A DNA stretch of 64,000 nucleotides. It comes from Segatella cerevisiae (GTDB lineage: Bacteria; Bacteroidota; Bacteroidia; Bacteroidales; Bacteroidaceae). Location of the stretch: contig NZ_JAMXLY010000001.1 in NCBI RefSeq assembly GCF_024054555.1, forward strand, positions 62,001-126,000. Reading direction: 5' to 3'. The notes below the pieces were generated by a model, which saw nothing but the letters and a program-made list of their open reading frames with translations, was not told the origin of the DNA and did no database searches. Shown here in pieces: positions 56,134-64,000 of the stretch. Position 1 is the stretch's first letter; each line of letters starts with the position of its first letter. Both the position numbers and the translations under genes were made by a program.

Positions 56134-56739
56134 ATGAATGACTTGAATAAAAGCAACATCAAATGGTCTGAAAATGTCATCATCGCAGATGCTGACTACA
56201 TTGATAAAGTGGCCTTTAATCTCATCGTCAACTTTGAAAGGATGATCGACCGTAGGATTCCACCGGCAGACATCAGCCGATGGGCTGTAGACATTGCCCT
56301 TGATGGCGGAATGCGCGAAGGGGACCATGAGACCCAGATTATCCTCATTCATGATCGGGATCATTCCAAACTTGACAATTTCAAGCCTTCAGTCTATGAC
56401 AGCGAATTGAACGGTAAGGCTTTCAAGGACCCTAAACTCGGGGAGTTTATCTGGACCTCGATTTCTACAGAGAATATCATCAGCAAAAATGACCTGTTCC
56501 TGGAGATTGTCAAGGAGATCGCGTCTCAGAAAACAGTCAGGCGGATCATGATCATCCCAAACGCTGAAGACGGAGACCAATATGACAGGATCCGTCGGAC
56601 ATTTGAATATATTGACGATGACTCCAAGCATGTTACCGTCTTTTCCATGGAGCCTGTGCCCGGAGGCAATTTCAGGCAGGAAATTCTGGGCTATTCTTTG
56701 ATGAATGCTTTAGGCATTCATGCTGACGAACTCCAATAG
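56134..56739 (+). CDS. Conserved Bacteroidetes protein (DUF6621-like)
   Basis: This cytoplasmic protein has 201 aa from the chosen ATG. It begins MNDLNKSNIKWSENVIIADADYIDKVAFNLIVNF and has a mixed alpha/beta pattern, no signal and no membrane helix. I recall the family as a conserved Bacteroidetes domain of unknown function (DUF6621). That name is from memory and should be checked. Conserved-looking features are the acidic DADYIDK near the start and IPNAEDGDQYDRIR near residue 147. The ATG lies so close to the promoter -7 box that the mRNA may be leaderless or nearly so. A polyamine-type dehydrogenase and recA follow on the same strand. Confidence 0.72.
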   Translation: MNDLNKSNIKWSENVIIADADYIDKVAFNLIVNFERMIDRRIPPADISRWAVDIALDGGMREGDHETQIILIHDRDHSKLDNFKPSVYDSELNGKAFKDPKLGEFIWTSISTENIISKNDLFLEIVKEIASQKTVRRIMIIPNAEDGDQYDRIRRTFEYIDDDSKHVTVFSMEPVPGGNFRQEILGYSLMNALGIHADELQ

Positions 56740-56851
56740 ACTGTCTCCGACTGAAAGAAACGGAACCGGTGTTCTTCAGACCTCAGGACAGTTCTCCCGA
56801 TAAGGCTCAATTGATCATTTACAGATTCTAATAATTAATTCATATAAAGAC

Positions 56852-58045
56852 ATGAGTAGAGTGCTATTACTGGGTGCCGGTGGTGTAGCCACTGTCTGCG
56901 CCTTTAAGATCAACAAGAATCCAGAAGTGTTCACTGACCTGATGATCGCTTCACGCCATAAAGAGAAATGTGACAAACTCGTCAAGGCTATCGGCAATCC
57001 GAATATCAAGACGGCTCAGGTGGACGCTGATGATGTGGAAGCCCTGAAAAAACTCTTTGACAGTTACCGCCCTGATCTGGTCATCAATCTGGTACTGCCT
57101 TATGAGGACTTGACGATCATGGATGCCTGCCTGGCCTGCGGCTGCAGCTATCTCGATACGGCCAACTATGAACCGAAGGACAAGGCTCATTTTGAATACA
57201 GTTGGCAGTGGGCCTATAAAGACCGCTTCGAAAAAGCCGGACTGACGGCAATTCTCGGATGTGGTTTTGATCCCGGTGTCTCTGGGGTCTATACTGCCTA
57301 TGCTGCAAAACATATCTTCGATGAAATCCAATATCTCGATATCGTCGACTGCAATGCCGGAAATCATCATAAAGCTTTCGCGACCAACTTCAATCCGGAG
57401 ATCAACATCAGGGAAATCACCCAAAAAGGACTTTACTACGAAAACGGCAAATGGATAGAAACCAAACCACTGGAGATCCACAAACCGCTGACTTATCCCA
57501 ACATCGGCGCACGAGAAAGTTATCTGATGCACCACGAAGAACTTGAGAGCCTCGTGAAGAACTATCCGACGATCAAGCGCGCACGCTTCTGGATGACCTT
57601 CGGGCAGGAATACCTGACTCATCTCCGTGTGATCCAAGATATCGGTATGGCTAGTATCAAACCAATCAACTACAATGGTCAGATGATCGTTCCGCTCCAG
57701 TTCCTCAAGGCAGTTCTCCCCGATCCGCAAAAACTCGGATCCAACTATACCGGAGAGACGAGTATCGGCTGTCGTATCCGCGGATTGAAAAACCATCAGG
57801 AGCACACATGCTATATTTACAACAACTGCAAGCACCAAGAGGCTTACAAGGAGACCGGTATGCAAGGTGTCAGTTATACCACCGGAGTCCCCGCCATGAT
57901 CGGAGCCATGATGTACCTCAAAGGCCTATGGAAGAAACCGGGAGTTTGGAACGTTGAGGATTTCGATCCGGATCCGTTCATGGAACAACTGAACAAGCAG
58001 GGACTGCCTTGGCACGAGATTTTAGATAAAGACCTGGAAGTGTAA
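56852..58045 (+). CDS. Saccharopine dehydrogenase-family enzyme, probable carboxynorspermidine synthase
   Basis: This 397-aa NADP-dependent oxidoreductase opens with the Rossmann motif VLLLGAGGVATVCAF (residues 4-18). It contains DTANYEPKDKAHFEYSWQW and LGCGFDPGVSGVYTAYAAKH, which I associate with carboxynorspermidine or carboxyspermidine dehydrogenase (CASDH). That enzyme reductively couples aspartate semialdehyde to a diamine in the alternative polyamine pathway used by Bacteroidetes. A role in lysine catabolism is less likely because no partner domain is present. The decarboxylase partner nspC is not in the window. recA follows after 96 bp. Confidence 0.85.
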   Translation: MSRVLLLGAGGVATVCAFKINKNPEVFTDLMIASRHKEKCDKLVKAIGNPNIKTAQVDADDVEALKKLFDSYRPDLVINLVLPYEDLTIMDACLACGCSYLDTANYEPKDKAHFEYSWQWAYKDRFEKAGLTAILGCGFDPGVSGVYTAYAAKHIFDEIQYLDIVDCNAGNHHKAFATNFNPEINIREITQKGLYYENGKWIETKPLEIHKPLTYPNIGARESYLMHHEELESLVKNYPTIKRARFWMTFGQEYLTHLRVIQDIGMASIKPINYNGQMIVPLQFLKAVLPDPQKLGSNYTGETSIGCRIRGLKNHQEHTCYIYNNCKHQEAYKETGMQGVSYTTGVPAMIGAMMYLKGLWKKPGVWNVEDFDPDPFMEQLNKQGLPWHEILDKDLEV

Positions 58046-58141
58046 TCTTCTCCGTCTTCCCCACTGGCATCAGTCCTAATCACTTTCCGACGGACTCGCA
58101 AAGCCCATTATATACATCCATAATAATAGATACAAAAAACT

Positions 58142-59239
58142 ATGACACAAGAAAACGCTGAGAATACAGATACAGACAACTCAAAGAAAACAGCCCAGAC
58201 TGAGAAACAGCAGGCTGCCCAGAATGCCAAGATTCAGGCAATGAAAGACGGCAAACTCAAAGCGCTGCAGTCGGCTATGTCCAAGATAGAAAAAGACTTC
58301 GGCAAGGGATCTATCATGCGTATGGGTGATGAAAAGATTCAGGACGTAGATGTTATACCCACTGGCAGTATCGGACTCGATGTTGCCTTGGGTGTGGGGG
58401 GCTACCCTCGGGGCAGGGTCGTAGAGATCTACGGTCCGGAGAGTTCCGGCAAGACGACTCTCGCCATTCATGCCATTGCCGAAGCACAGAAGCAAGGCGG
58501 TATTGCTGCCTTCATCGATGCCGAGCATGCCTTTGACCGCTTTTATGCAAGCAATCTGGGCGTAGATGTCGACAACCTCTATATTTCACAACCCGACAAC
58601 GGTGAACAGGCGCTTCAGATCGCTGACCAGTTGATCAGTTCTTCAGCCATTGACATCCTCGTCATTGACTCCGTAGCAGCCCTTACCCCCAAGGCTGAAA
58701 TAGATGGAGAGATGGGAGACAACAAGGTCGGACTTCAGGCCCGTCTGATGAGTCAGGCGCTCCGCAAACTCACGGCCACTATTTCCAAGACCAATACCTG
58801 CTGCATCTTCATCAATCAGTTGCGTGAGAAGATCGGTGTCATGTTCGGCAATCCGGAAACCACTACCGGTGGCAATGCATTGAAGTTCTATTCTTCTGTC
58901 CGTTTGGACATCAGACGCGTCAGTTCCATCAAGGATGGCGACCAGGTGGTCGGTAATCTGGTACGTGTCAAAGTTGTCAAGAACAAGGTGGCTCCTCCTT
59001 TCCGTAAGGCAGAGTTTGAGATCACTTTCGGCCAGGGCATTTCCAAAGTCGGTGAGATCGTTGACCTGGGCGTAGAGTACGGGATCGTCCAGAAAAGTGG
59101 CAGCTGGTTCAGTTATAATGGCGCCAAGTTGGCACAGGGCCGCGATGCAACGAAGAAACTGCTTCAAGACAATCCTGAACTTTGCGACGAACTCGAAGGG
59201 CTGATCAAAAAGGCAATAGAGAACAAGAAAGAAGAATAG
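58142..59239 (+). CDS. recA: Recombinase RecA
   Basis: RecA coats single-stranded DNA and drives strand exchange and the SOS response. This protein has 365 aa. Walker A is GPESSGKT (98-105), Walker B sits in [12 protein letters not shown], and loop L2 reads [18 protein letters not shown] hydrophilic N-terminal extension of about 35 residues rich in Gln, Ala and Lys ([16 protein letters not shown]) precedes the core. The C-terminus is acidic and Lys-rich. It lies downstream of the CASDH-like gene. I see no LexA-type box, which agrees with the poor conservation of SOS operators in this group. Confidence 0.97.
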   Translation: MTQENAENTDTDNSKKTAQTEKQQAAQNAKIQAMKDGKLKALQSAMSKIEKDFGKGSIMRMGDEKIQDVDVIPTGSIGLDVALGVGGYPRGRVVEIYGPESSGKTTLAIHAIAEAQKQGGIAAFIDAEHAFDRFYASNLGVDVDNLYISQPDNGEQALQIADQLISSSAIDILVIDSVAALTPKAEIDGEMGDNKVGLQARLMSQALRKLTATISKTNTCCIFINQLREKIGVMFGNPETTTGGNALKFYSSVRLDIRRVSSIKDGDQVVGNLVRVKVVKNKVAPPFRKAEFEITFGQGISKVGEIVDLGVEYGIVQKSGSWFSYNGAKLAQGRDATKKLLQDNPELCDELEGLIKKAIENKKEE

Positions 59240-59447
59240 GACGAATGGGATTTCCGGTCTTGGCAATCTGTCAGTAATCGGTCACGTCCAAATGACCTCC
59301 TCATTCTGAGTTTCCGGTCCGGAAAGTCCGTCCTTAACCTTTTATTATATCGCCTTAAAAAGGCTCGGCGTACAAGCCTTGGAGAAAAAGAGACGTCTAC
59401 AACTCGCATTTCTGCCAATTTGTCAAGTTTTCCTCTTGGCGGTCGTC

Positions 59448-59464
59448 TTGGCACATCGTTTGTA
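59448..59464 (+). promoter_or_regulatory. Possible -24/-12 (sigma-54-like) promoter of dnaK
   Basis: TTGGCAC (59448-59454), a 5-nt spacer and TTGTA (59460-59464). The GG and GT dinucleotides are 10 bp apart, the spacing of -24/-12 promoters, but the usual -12 GC is GT. A TGCCAATTTGTCA sequence lies about 24-36 bp upstream. No TAnnTTTG box is seen in this interval. Confidence 0.4.
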
Positions 59465-59525
59465 TATTACCTAGCGGACAGCAATGTCCATGAAGCAGAT
59501 AATAACAAACAATAAATAGATAATT

Positions 59526-61478
59526 ATGGGAAAGATAATTGGAATTGACTTAGGAACAACTAACAGTTGCGTTGCCGTATTTGAAGGCAATGAGCCGGTG
59601 GTTATTGCTAACAGCGAAGGTAAACGGACAACTCCTTCCGTAATAGGTTTTGTAAAAGACGGTGAGCGCAAGATCGGTGACCCTGCAAAGCGTCAGGCTA
59701 TCACCAATCCACAGAACACAGTCTACTCTATCAAGCGTTTCATGGGTGAGACCTATGATCAGTGCGCTAAAGAGATTGCACGTGTTCCTTATAAGGTCGT
59801 AAACGAGAACGGTTATCCTCGTGTAGAGATCGAGGGTCGCAAATATACACCTCAGGAGATTTCAGCAATGGTTCTCCAGAAGATGAAGAAAACTGCTGAG
59901 GATTATCTGGGTCAGGAAGTGACAGAGGCTGTGATCACAGTACCGGCATATTTCTCTGACTCTCAGCGCCAGGCTACCAAGGAAGCCGGTGAGATCGCAG
60001 GTTTGAAAGTTCGTCGTATCGTCAACGAACCTACTGCAGCCGCTTTGGCTTATGGTGTAGATAAGGCCAACAAGGAGATGAAGATCGCCGTATTCGACTT
60101 AGGTGGTGGTACGTTTGATATCTCCATTCTGGAATTCGGTGGAGGCGTATTCGAGGTTCTCTCCACTAACGGTGATACCCACTTAGGAGGTGATGATTTC
60201 GACCAAGTGATCATAGACTGGTTGGTCAAAGGCTTCCAAGCTGACGAGGGAATTGATCTGAGCAAAGACCCGATGGCTATGCAACGCTTGAAGGAAGCAG
60301 CTGAAAAGGCTAAGATTGAATTGAGTTCTTCTATGAGTACTGAAATCAACTTACCTTATATCACTGCTACAGGTGGTGTGCCAAAGCACTTGGTAAAGAC
60401 ACTGTCCAGAGCACAGTTTGAACAACTTGCCCACGACTTGATCCAGAAATGTCTGGTTCCTTGCCAAAGCGCTGTCCGCGATGCAAAATTGCAGGTATCT
60501 GACATTGATCAGGTCATCCTCGTAGGAGGTTCAAGTCGTATCCCAGCCGTTCAGACATTGGTCAAGAACTATTTCGGCAAAGAGCCTTCCAAGGGCGTCA
60601 ACCCTGATGAGGTCGTCGCAGTCGGTGCAGCTATTCAGGGAGCCATCCTCAACAAGGAGCAAGGTGTAGGCGACATCGTCCTGTTGGATGTAACGCCGCT
60701 GACTCTGGGTATCGAGACAATGGGTGGTGTAATGACCAAGTTGATTGATGCCAACACCACGATTCCTTGCAAGAAGAGTGAGGTATTCTCCACTGCAGCA
60801 GATAACCAGACAGAAGTGACCATTCACGTTCTTCAAGGTGAGCGTCCGATGGCAGCAGACAACAAATCTATCGGTCAGTTCAATCTGACGGGTATTCCAC
60901 CAGCACGTCGTGGTGTTCCACAGATCGAAGTTACCTTCGACATTGATGCCAACGGTATCCTGAACGTTAGTGCAAAGGATAAGGCTACTGGCAAGGAACA
61001 GAGCATCCGCATCGAGGCTTCAAGTGGTCTGAGCAAGGATGAGATCGACAAGATGAAGGCTGAAGCTAAACAGAATGAAGAGCAAGACAAGGCTCAACGT
61101 GAGAAAGTAGACAAGCTCAATCAGGCTGACTCCTTGATCTTCTCAACAGAAAGTTTCCTGAAAGATAATGGCGATAAAGTTCCGGCTGACAAGAAGTCAC
61201 AAGTAGAACAGGCTTTGCAGCAATTGAAAGATGCACATAAGGCACAGGATGTTGCCGGCATCGACAAGGCAATGGCAAACCTGAATACAGTGATGCAGAC
61301 GATGAGTCAACAAATGTATCAGAATGCAGGCGGTGCACAACAGCAAGCCGGTCCTGGTGCAGGAGCAGGCACTCAGAACAACAACCAGCAGTCTCAGGAC
61401 AACACCAACAATAATAACAATGGTGGGAAGAATTCTGATGACAACATTCAGGATGCAGACTTCGAGGAAGTGAAGTAA
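59526..61478 (+). CDS. dnaK: Molecular chaperone DnaK (Hsp70)
   Basis: DnaK binds exposed hydrophobic segments in an ATP-driven cycle with DnaJ and GrpE. The 650-aa protein starts with [17 protein letters not shown] and shows [13 protein letters not shown] and [14 protein letters not shown] in the nucleotide-binding domain. The linker is [15 protein letters not shown]. The last 45 residues are low in complexity, rich in Gly, Gln and Asn, and end in the acidic DADFEEVK. The usual partners grpE and dnaJ are absent nearby, so this is a stand-alone dnaK. A clear terminator follows. Confidence 0.97.
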   Translation: MGKIIGIDLGTTNSCVAVFEGNEPVVIANSEGKRTTPSVIGFVKDGERKIGDPAKRQAITNPQNTVYSIKRFMGETYDQCAKEIARVPYKVVNENGYPRVEIEGRKYTPQEISAMVLQKMKKTAEDYLGQEVTEAVITVPAYFSDSQRQATKEAGEIAGLKVRRIVNEPTAAALAYGVDKANKEMKIAVFDLGGGTFDISILEFGGGVFEVLSTNGDTHLGGDDFDQVIIDWLVKGFQADEGIDLSKDPMAMQRLKEAAEKAKIELSSSMSTEINLPYITATGGVPKHLVKTLSRAQFEQLAHDLIQKCLVPCQSAVRDAKLQVSDIDQVILVGGSSRIPAVQTLVKNYFGKEPSKGVNPDEVVAVGAAIQGAILNKEQGVGDIVLLDVTPLTLGIETMGGVMTKLIDANTTIPCKKSEVFSTAADNQTEVTIHVLQGERPMAADNKSIGQFNLTGIPPARRGVPQIEVTFDIDANGILNVSAKDKATGKEQSIRIEASSGLSKDEIDKMKAEAKQNEEQDKAQREKVDKLNQADSLIFSTESFLKDNGDKVPADKKSQVEQALQQLKDAHKAQDVAGIDKAMANLNTVMQTMSQQMYQNAGGAQQQAGPGAGAGTQNNNQQSQDNTNNNNNGGKNSDDNIQDADFEEVK

Positions 61479-61497
61479 TTCACGACAAACGTATAGA

Positions 61498-61534
61498 AAA
61501 TCCGTGTGATTCAAAAAGTCACACGGATTTTTTT
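61498..61534 (+). terminator. Terminator of dnaK
   Basis: AAATCCGTGTGA (61498-61509) pairs perfectly with TCACACGGATTT (61519-61530), loop 9 nt, then TTTTG. It starts 20 nt after the dnaK stop. Confidence 0.9.
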
Positions 61535-61950
61535 GTGTCTGCACATCTAACGACTCTTATGGACTGAGGCAAACTGAATTTCTTTTTCTCAGTATGATGA
61601 GTCACATCCATTGATTCCCACACGGGTATGTGAAACAAATTTGCTCTCCCCTACCCGCCAATACAATATTGATATTTACCTCAGTATGAATCCAAGATAA
61701 ACTCATAGAACACTGAAGTTCTTTTTGATCTTAAAGATAACCCCAGATATGGATGGAGAATTCAAATTACCGTTCATAGACAATAAGAAAATAAAGACTT
61801 GTGCTCCAAGATGTAGAAAACGACAAATATATCAGGAACAACCATTGGCAAAAGCCCTTTGTACCCCAAAGGGATGCCTATGAAAAGGATTATCAGAGCT
61901 TCCTAATACCACAAATCTTAGTCTCGAGAAAGTACGGATTCTCTCTAATT
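61535..61950. other. Gene-poor junction between dnaK and the IS remnant
   Basis: About 415 bp without a supported gene. A 95-codon frame begins in it (61801) but carries no transposase signature until it meets the remnant. It may be degenerate IS sequence or insertion debris. No tRNA or promoter is evident. Confidence 0.4.
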
Positions 61951-62426
61951 GCTTCCCGGATACGGATGTCCAGCTTTGCATTATCATCAGATGTGCAGTT
62001 CCATGAAATACGTAGGCAGCAGGAACCGGAAAGATTTTCTAAAGGACCTGAAGCTTGTCTATGTAGCATCGACAAAGGAAAAGGCTGAAATGGAGCTGGA
62101 CTCCCTGAAGCAAAAATGGGGAGAAATCTATCCGATTGTCCTCAGATCATGGCGTGACAAATGGGACAATCTCAACCTATATTTCCAGTACAATACAGAT
62201 ATCCGAAGAATTATCTATACGACCAATATCGTTGAGGGTTATCACCGTCAGGTTCGTAAGGTAACGAATAACAAAGGGGTGTTCCCCAATGATGATGCCC
62301 TCTACAAGCTCGTCTACCTGGCATACCGCAATATCCGCAGGAAATGGGACCATGCCGATACCGAATTGGGGACTCACGGCTCAGCAATTGGCTATAAAAT
62401 TTAGAGACAGATTCAAGATTATGTAA
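61951..62426 (+). pseudogene. IS256-family (mutator-type) transposase remnant, C-terminal third, frameshifted
   Basis: Read with two frame corrections, this gives the C-terminal part of an IS256-type transposase. FPDTDVQLCII (from 61953) precedes HQMCSSMKYVGSRNRKDFLKDL, then IIYTTNIVEGYHRQVRKVTNNKG with the catalytic Glu, and VFPNDDALYKLVYLAYRNI, ending in MPIPNWGLTAQQLAIKFRD. A base is missing near 61983-61986 (ATTATCATCAG where ATTATCCATCAG is expected). An extra G lies in TGGG at 62345-62348. The N-terminal two thirds, including the first catalytic Asp, are gone. It is therefore inactive. Terminal repeats could not be assigned. Confidence 0.85.
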
Positions 62427-62445
62427 CTTTGCTGACTGTAATGTC

Positions 62446-62490
62446 CCTCATCCGAAAAACACGATTGGAAATCGTGCCTTTCTGATGAGG
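62446..62490. other. Long imperfect hairpin between the IS remnant and the CRISPR array
   Basis: CCTCATC (62446-62452) pairs with GATGAGG (62484-62490). Inside, CACGATT (62460-62466) pairs with AATCGTG (62470-62476), with partial pairing between the two stems. It lies 57 bp before the first repeat. It may be the IS end or the 3' hairpin of a leftward CRISPR transcript. No T-run is present. Confidence 0.5.
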
Positions 62491-62546
62491 TTAACAACTA
62501 AACAAAAAGGCTTTGACACAGTTCATCTGACTATCCCGATTTTTGC

Positions 62547-64000
62547 GTTTCAATTCCATAAAGGTACGAGTAAAACTCGGCAGAAACTTGTCATTGACGT
62601 CCAGATCCTCATAAGTTTCAATTCCATAAAGGTACGAGTAAAACAGTAACATCAGAACCATTAAAAGCCAACGCAAAAATGTTTCAATTCCATAAAGGTA
62701 CGAGTAAAACTACCTTACGAGGATACTTTTCCGAAGCAATACTCCAGTTTCAATTCCATAAAGGTACGAGTAAAACCGCCCACGGGTCTATCTCTTCGCA
62801 CCCTTCTATAACAGTTTCAATTCCATAAAGGTACGAGTAAAACCATGTTGGCGTATACCATCATCCACTCCGCAACGGAGTTTCAATTCCATAAAGGTAC
62901 GAGTAAAACCAGATGTCGATACGCTTTGGCATCGTACAGGTCAAGTTTCAATTCCATAAAGGTACGAGTAAAACTTTGATCCGCCCTGATTCATACTATA
63001 AGTTCAGCCGTTTCAATTCCATAAAGGTACGAGTAAAACTTATCCGAATCTGTGCTCTTTGCGACGATCTTAGTCGTTTCAATTCCATAAAGGTACGAGT
63101 AAAACGTCTTTTGCGACACATACGAAAGCATTCCCGTGTCGTTTCAATTCCATAAAGGTACGAGTAAAACCTCAATTTCGAGGAGATCAAATGCCCACTA
63201 CGAGGGTTTCAATTCCATAAAGGTACGAGTAAAACCGAGTTTCAACAAACCTCTTACGCCCATTTTCATTAGTTTCAATTCCATAAAGGTACGAGTAAAA
63301 CCGAGCGGAAAATCCCTGAATTGCTTGATGATTTCAGTTTCAATTCCATAAAGGTACGAGTAAAACTTTGACTCGAATAGAACTAGGAGAGTAATTCACC
63401 TGTTTCAATTCCATAAAGGTACGAGTAAAACTGCCAAACCAAGCTATATGGTATATACGTCCTGATGTTTCAATTCCATAAAGGTACGAGTAAAACTGGG
63501 AGGGCAAAGATACTGATTCCTACCATTATCGGTTTCAATTCCATAAAGGTACGAGTAAAACCATTATTGCAAAAAGTTTTTATCCAAGCCCGATCCGTGT
63601 TTCAATTCCATAAAGGTACGAGTAAAACGATAGGAGCGCCTTCCGCAACGGTATCAAGGACAAGTTTCAATTCCATAAAGGTACGAGTAAAACTAAGTTA
63701 GCACAGAACATCTACCAGGTTGAAGTCAAGTTTCAATTCCATAAAGGTACGAGTAAAACGTGCGAAACTCGGTTACCCTGCTGATTATGTTGCGTGTTTC
63801 AATTCCATAAAGGTACGAGTAAAACTGCAGATTTTTGTGCAACGGGTGCTCCACGTCAATCAGTTTCAATTCCATAAAGGTACGAGTAAAACTGTAATGT
63901 TGAACTCTTTCATAGTTGTAAATTTTTATGTTTCAATTCCATAAAGGTACGAGTAAAACTTACGGCCAGCAGAATCACTTTCTTTTTTGTAGTCAGTTTC
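62547..64000 (-). CRISPR. CRISPR array, 22 full repeats plus a partial, Cas6-type repeat (type I-B or III likely)
   Basis: The 30-bp repeat starts GTTTCAATTCC and ends GAGTAAAAC as read on the plus strand. Full copies begin at 62547, 62615, 62681, 62747, 62814, 62880, 62945, 63010, 63076, 63141, 63206, 63272, 63337, 63402, 63467, 63532, 63599, 63664, 63730, 63796, 63863 and 63930. The next starts at 63996 and is cut by the window end. All appear identical. The 22 spacers are 35-38 bp and show no repeats among themselves by eye. On the minus strand the repeat ends GGAATTGAAAC, the common Cas6 class with 5' handle ATTGAAAC, so I assign transcription to the minus strand. The leader, and any cas genes, should then be to the right, outside the window. 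Repeat length with 35-38 bp spacers fits type I-B or a type III system. No cas gene is in view, so the type is provisional. Confidence 0.95.

Noticed and set aside
56951..57865. 304-codon minus-strand frame opposite the CASDH-like gene
   Set aside because: Antisense shadow with no recognisable motif and no promoter or ribosome-binding site.
58046..58141. LexA/SOS operator before recA
   Set aside because: No inverted repeat resembling a known SOS box was visible in the 96-bp gap.
62913..63944. Several open frames of 60-80 codons inside the CRISPR array with repeated FNSIKVRVK-like peptides
   Set aside because: They are translations of the identical 30-bp repeats, which happen to lack stops, and not proteins.
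1..64000. tRNA and rRNA genes
   Set aside because: No intergenic stretch showed a cloverleaf pattern with the T-arm GTTCRA signature in the right context, and no rRNA sequence was recognised; a tRNAscan run would settle it.

Overview
This window reads as chromosome from a Bacteroidales bacterium, most likely Prevotella-like. The evidence is a SusC/SusD pair, several promoters of the Bacteroidetes form (TTTG, about 20 bp, TAnnTTTG), and families largely confined to that group, such as DUF3822 and the short 213-codon protein upstream of the recA cluster. No rRNA or tRNA gene was recognised. The species cannot be named from sequence alone.

Layout. 1-11000: a bifunctional (p)ppGpp enzyme, a secreted pectinesterase, a cation/proton antiporter and an isolated susC-susD pair. 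11300-24200: a MerR-type regulator divergent from alaS; a SprT-like protein and a RecD-like helicase; the DUF3822-rsmD pair; cardiolipin synthase; then dnaG followed by an unrecognised TPR membrane protein. 24400-28270: an etfB-etfA-acyl-CoA dehydrogenase operon with a good promoter, an upstream palindrome and a terminator. 28270-28940: a gene-free stretch with two families of short tandem repeats. 28941-33631: an SDR enzyme facing a leftward series (ruvA, a small membrane protein, dacB, a MscS channel). 33758-38641: dxs-trkA-trkH behind one strong promoter. 38846-39916: manA with its own promoter and terminator. 40003-42678: a lipoprotein and a leftward ATPase/DUF4435 pair that resembles the PARIS anti-phage system. 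42973-46642: a DMT transporter, metY and cysK. 46731-49530: nhaD-rmuC. 49698-55914: a complete-looking L-rhamnose cluster (AraC regulator, rhaB, rhaA, rhaT, and rhaD on the opposite strand). 56097-59239: a small conserved protein, a carboxynorspermidine synthase-like enzyme and recA. 59448-61534: dnaK with a possible -24/-12 promoter. 61950-62426: an IS256-family remnant with two frameshifts. 62547 to the window end: a CRISPR array with 22 complete repeats, running off the edge.

How the genes work together. Most of the window is housekeeping: stringent response, replication, repair and recombination, envelope, ion balance, isoprenoid and sulfur amino-acid synthesis. The accessory parts are the rhamnose cluster, the lone SusCD pair, the ATPase/DUF4435 pair and the CRISPR end. 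The CRISPR repeat, read on the minus strand, ends in ATTGAAAC, the usual Cas6 handle. The array is therefore probably transcribed leftward, with its leader and any cas genes beyond the right edge.

The candidates most worth following are the PARIS-like pair, the 23-bp and 10-11-bp tandem repeats at 28401-28703, the palindrome upstream of etfB, the sigma-54-like element before dnaK, and the possibly leaderless message at 56134.
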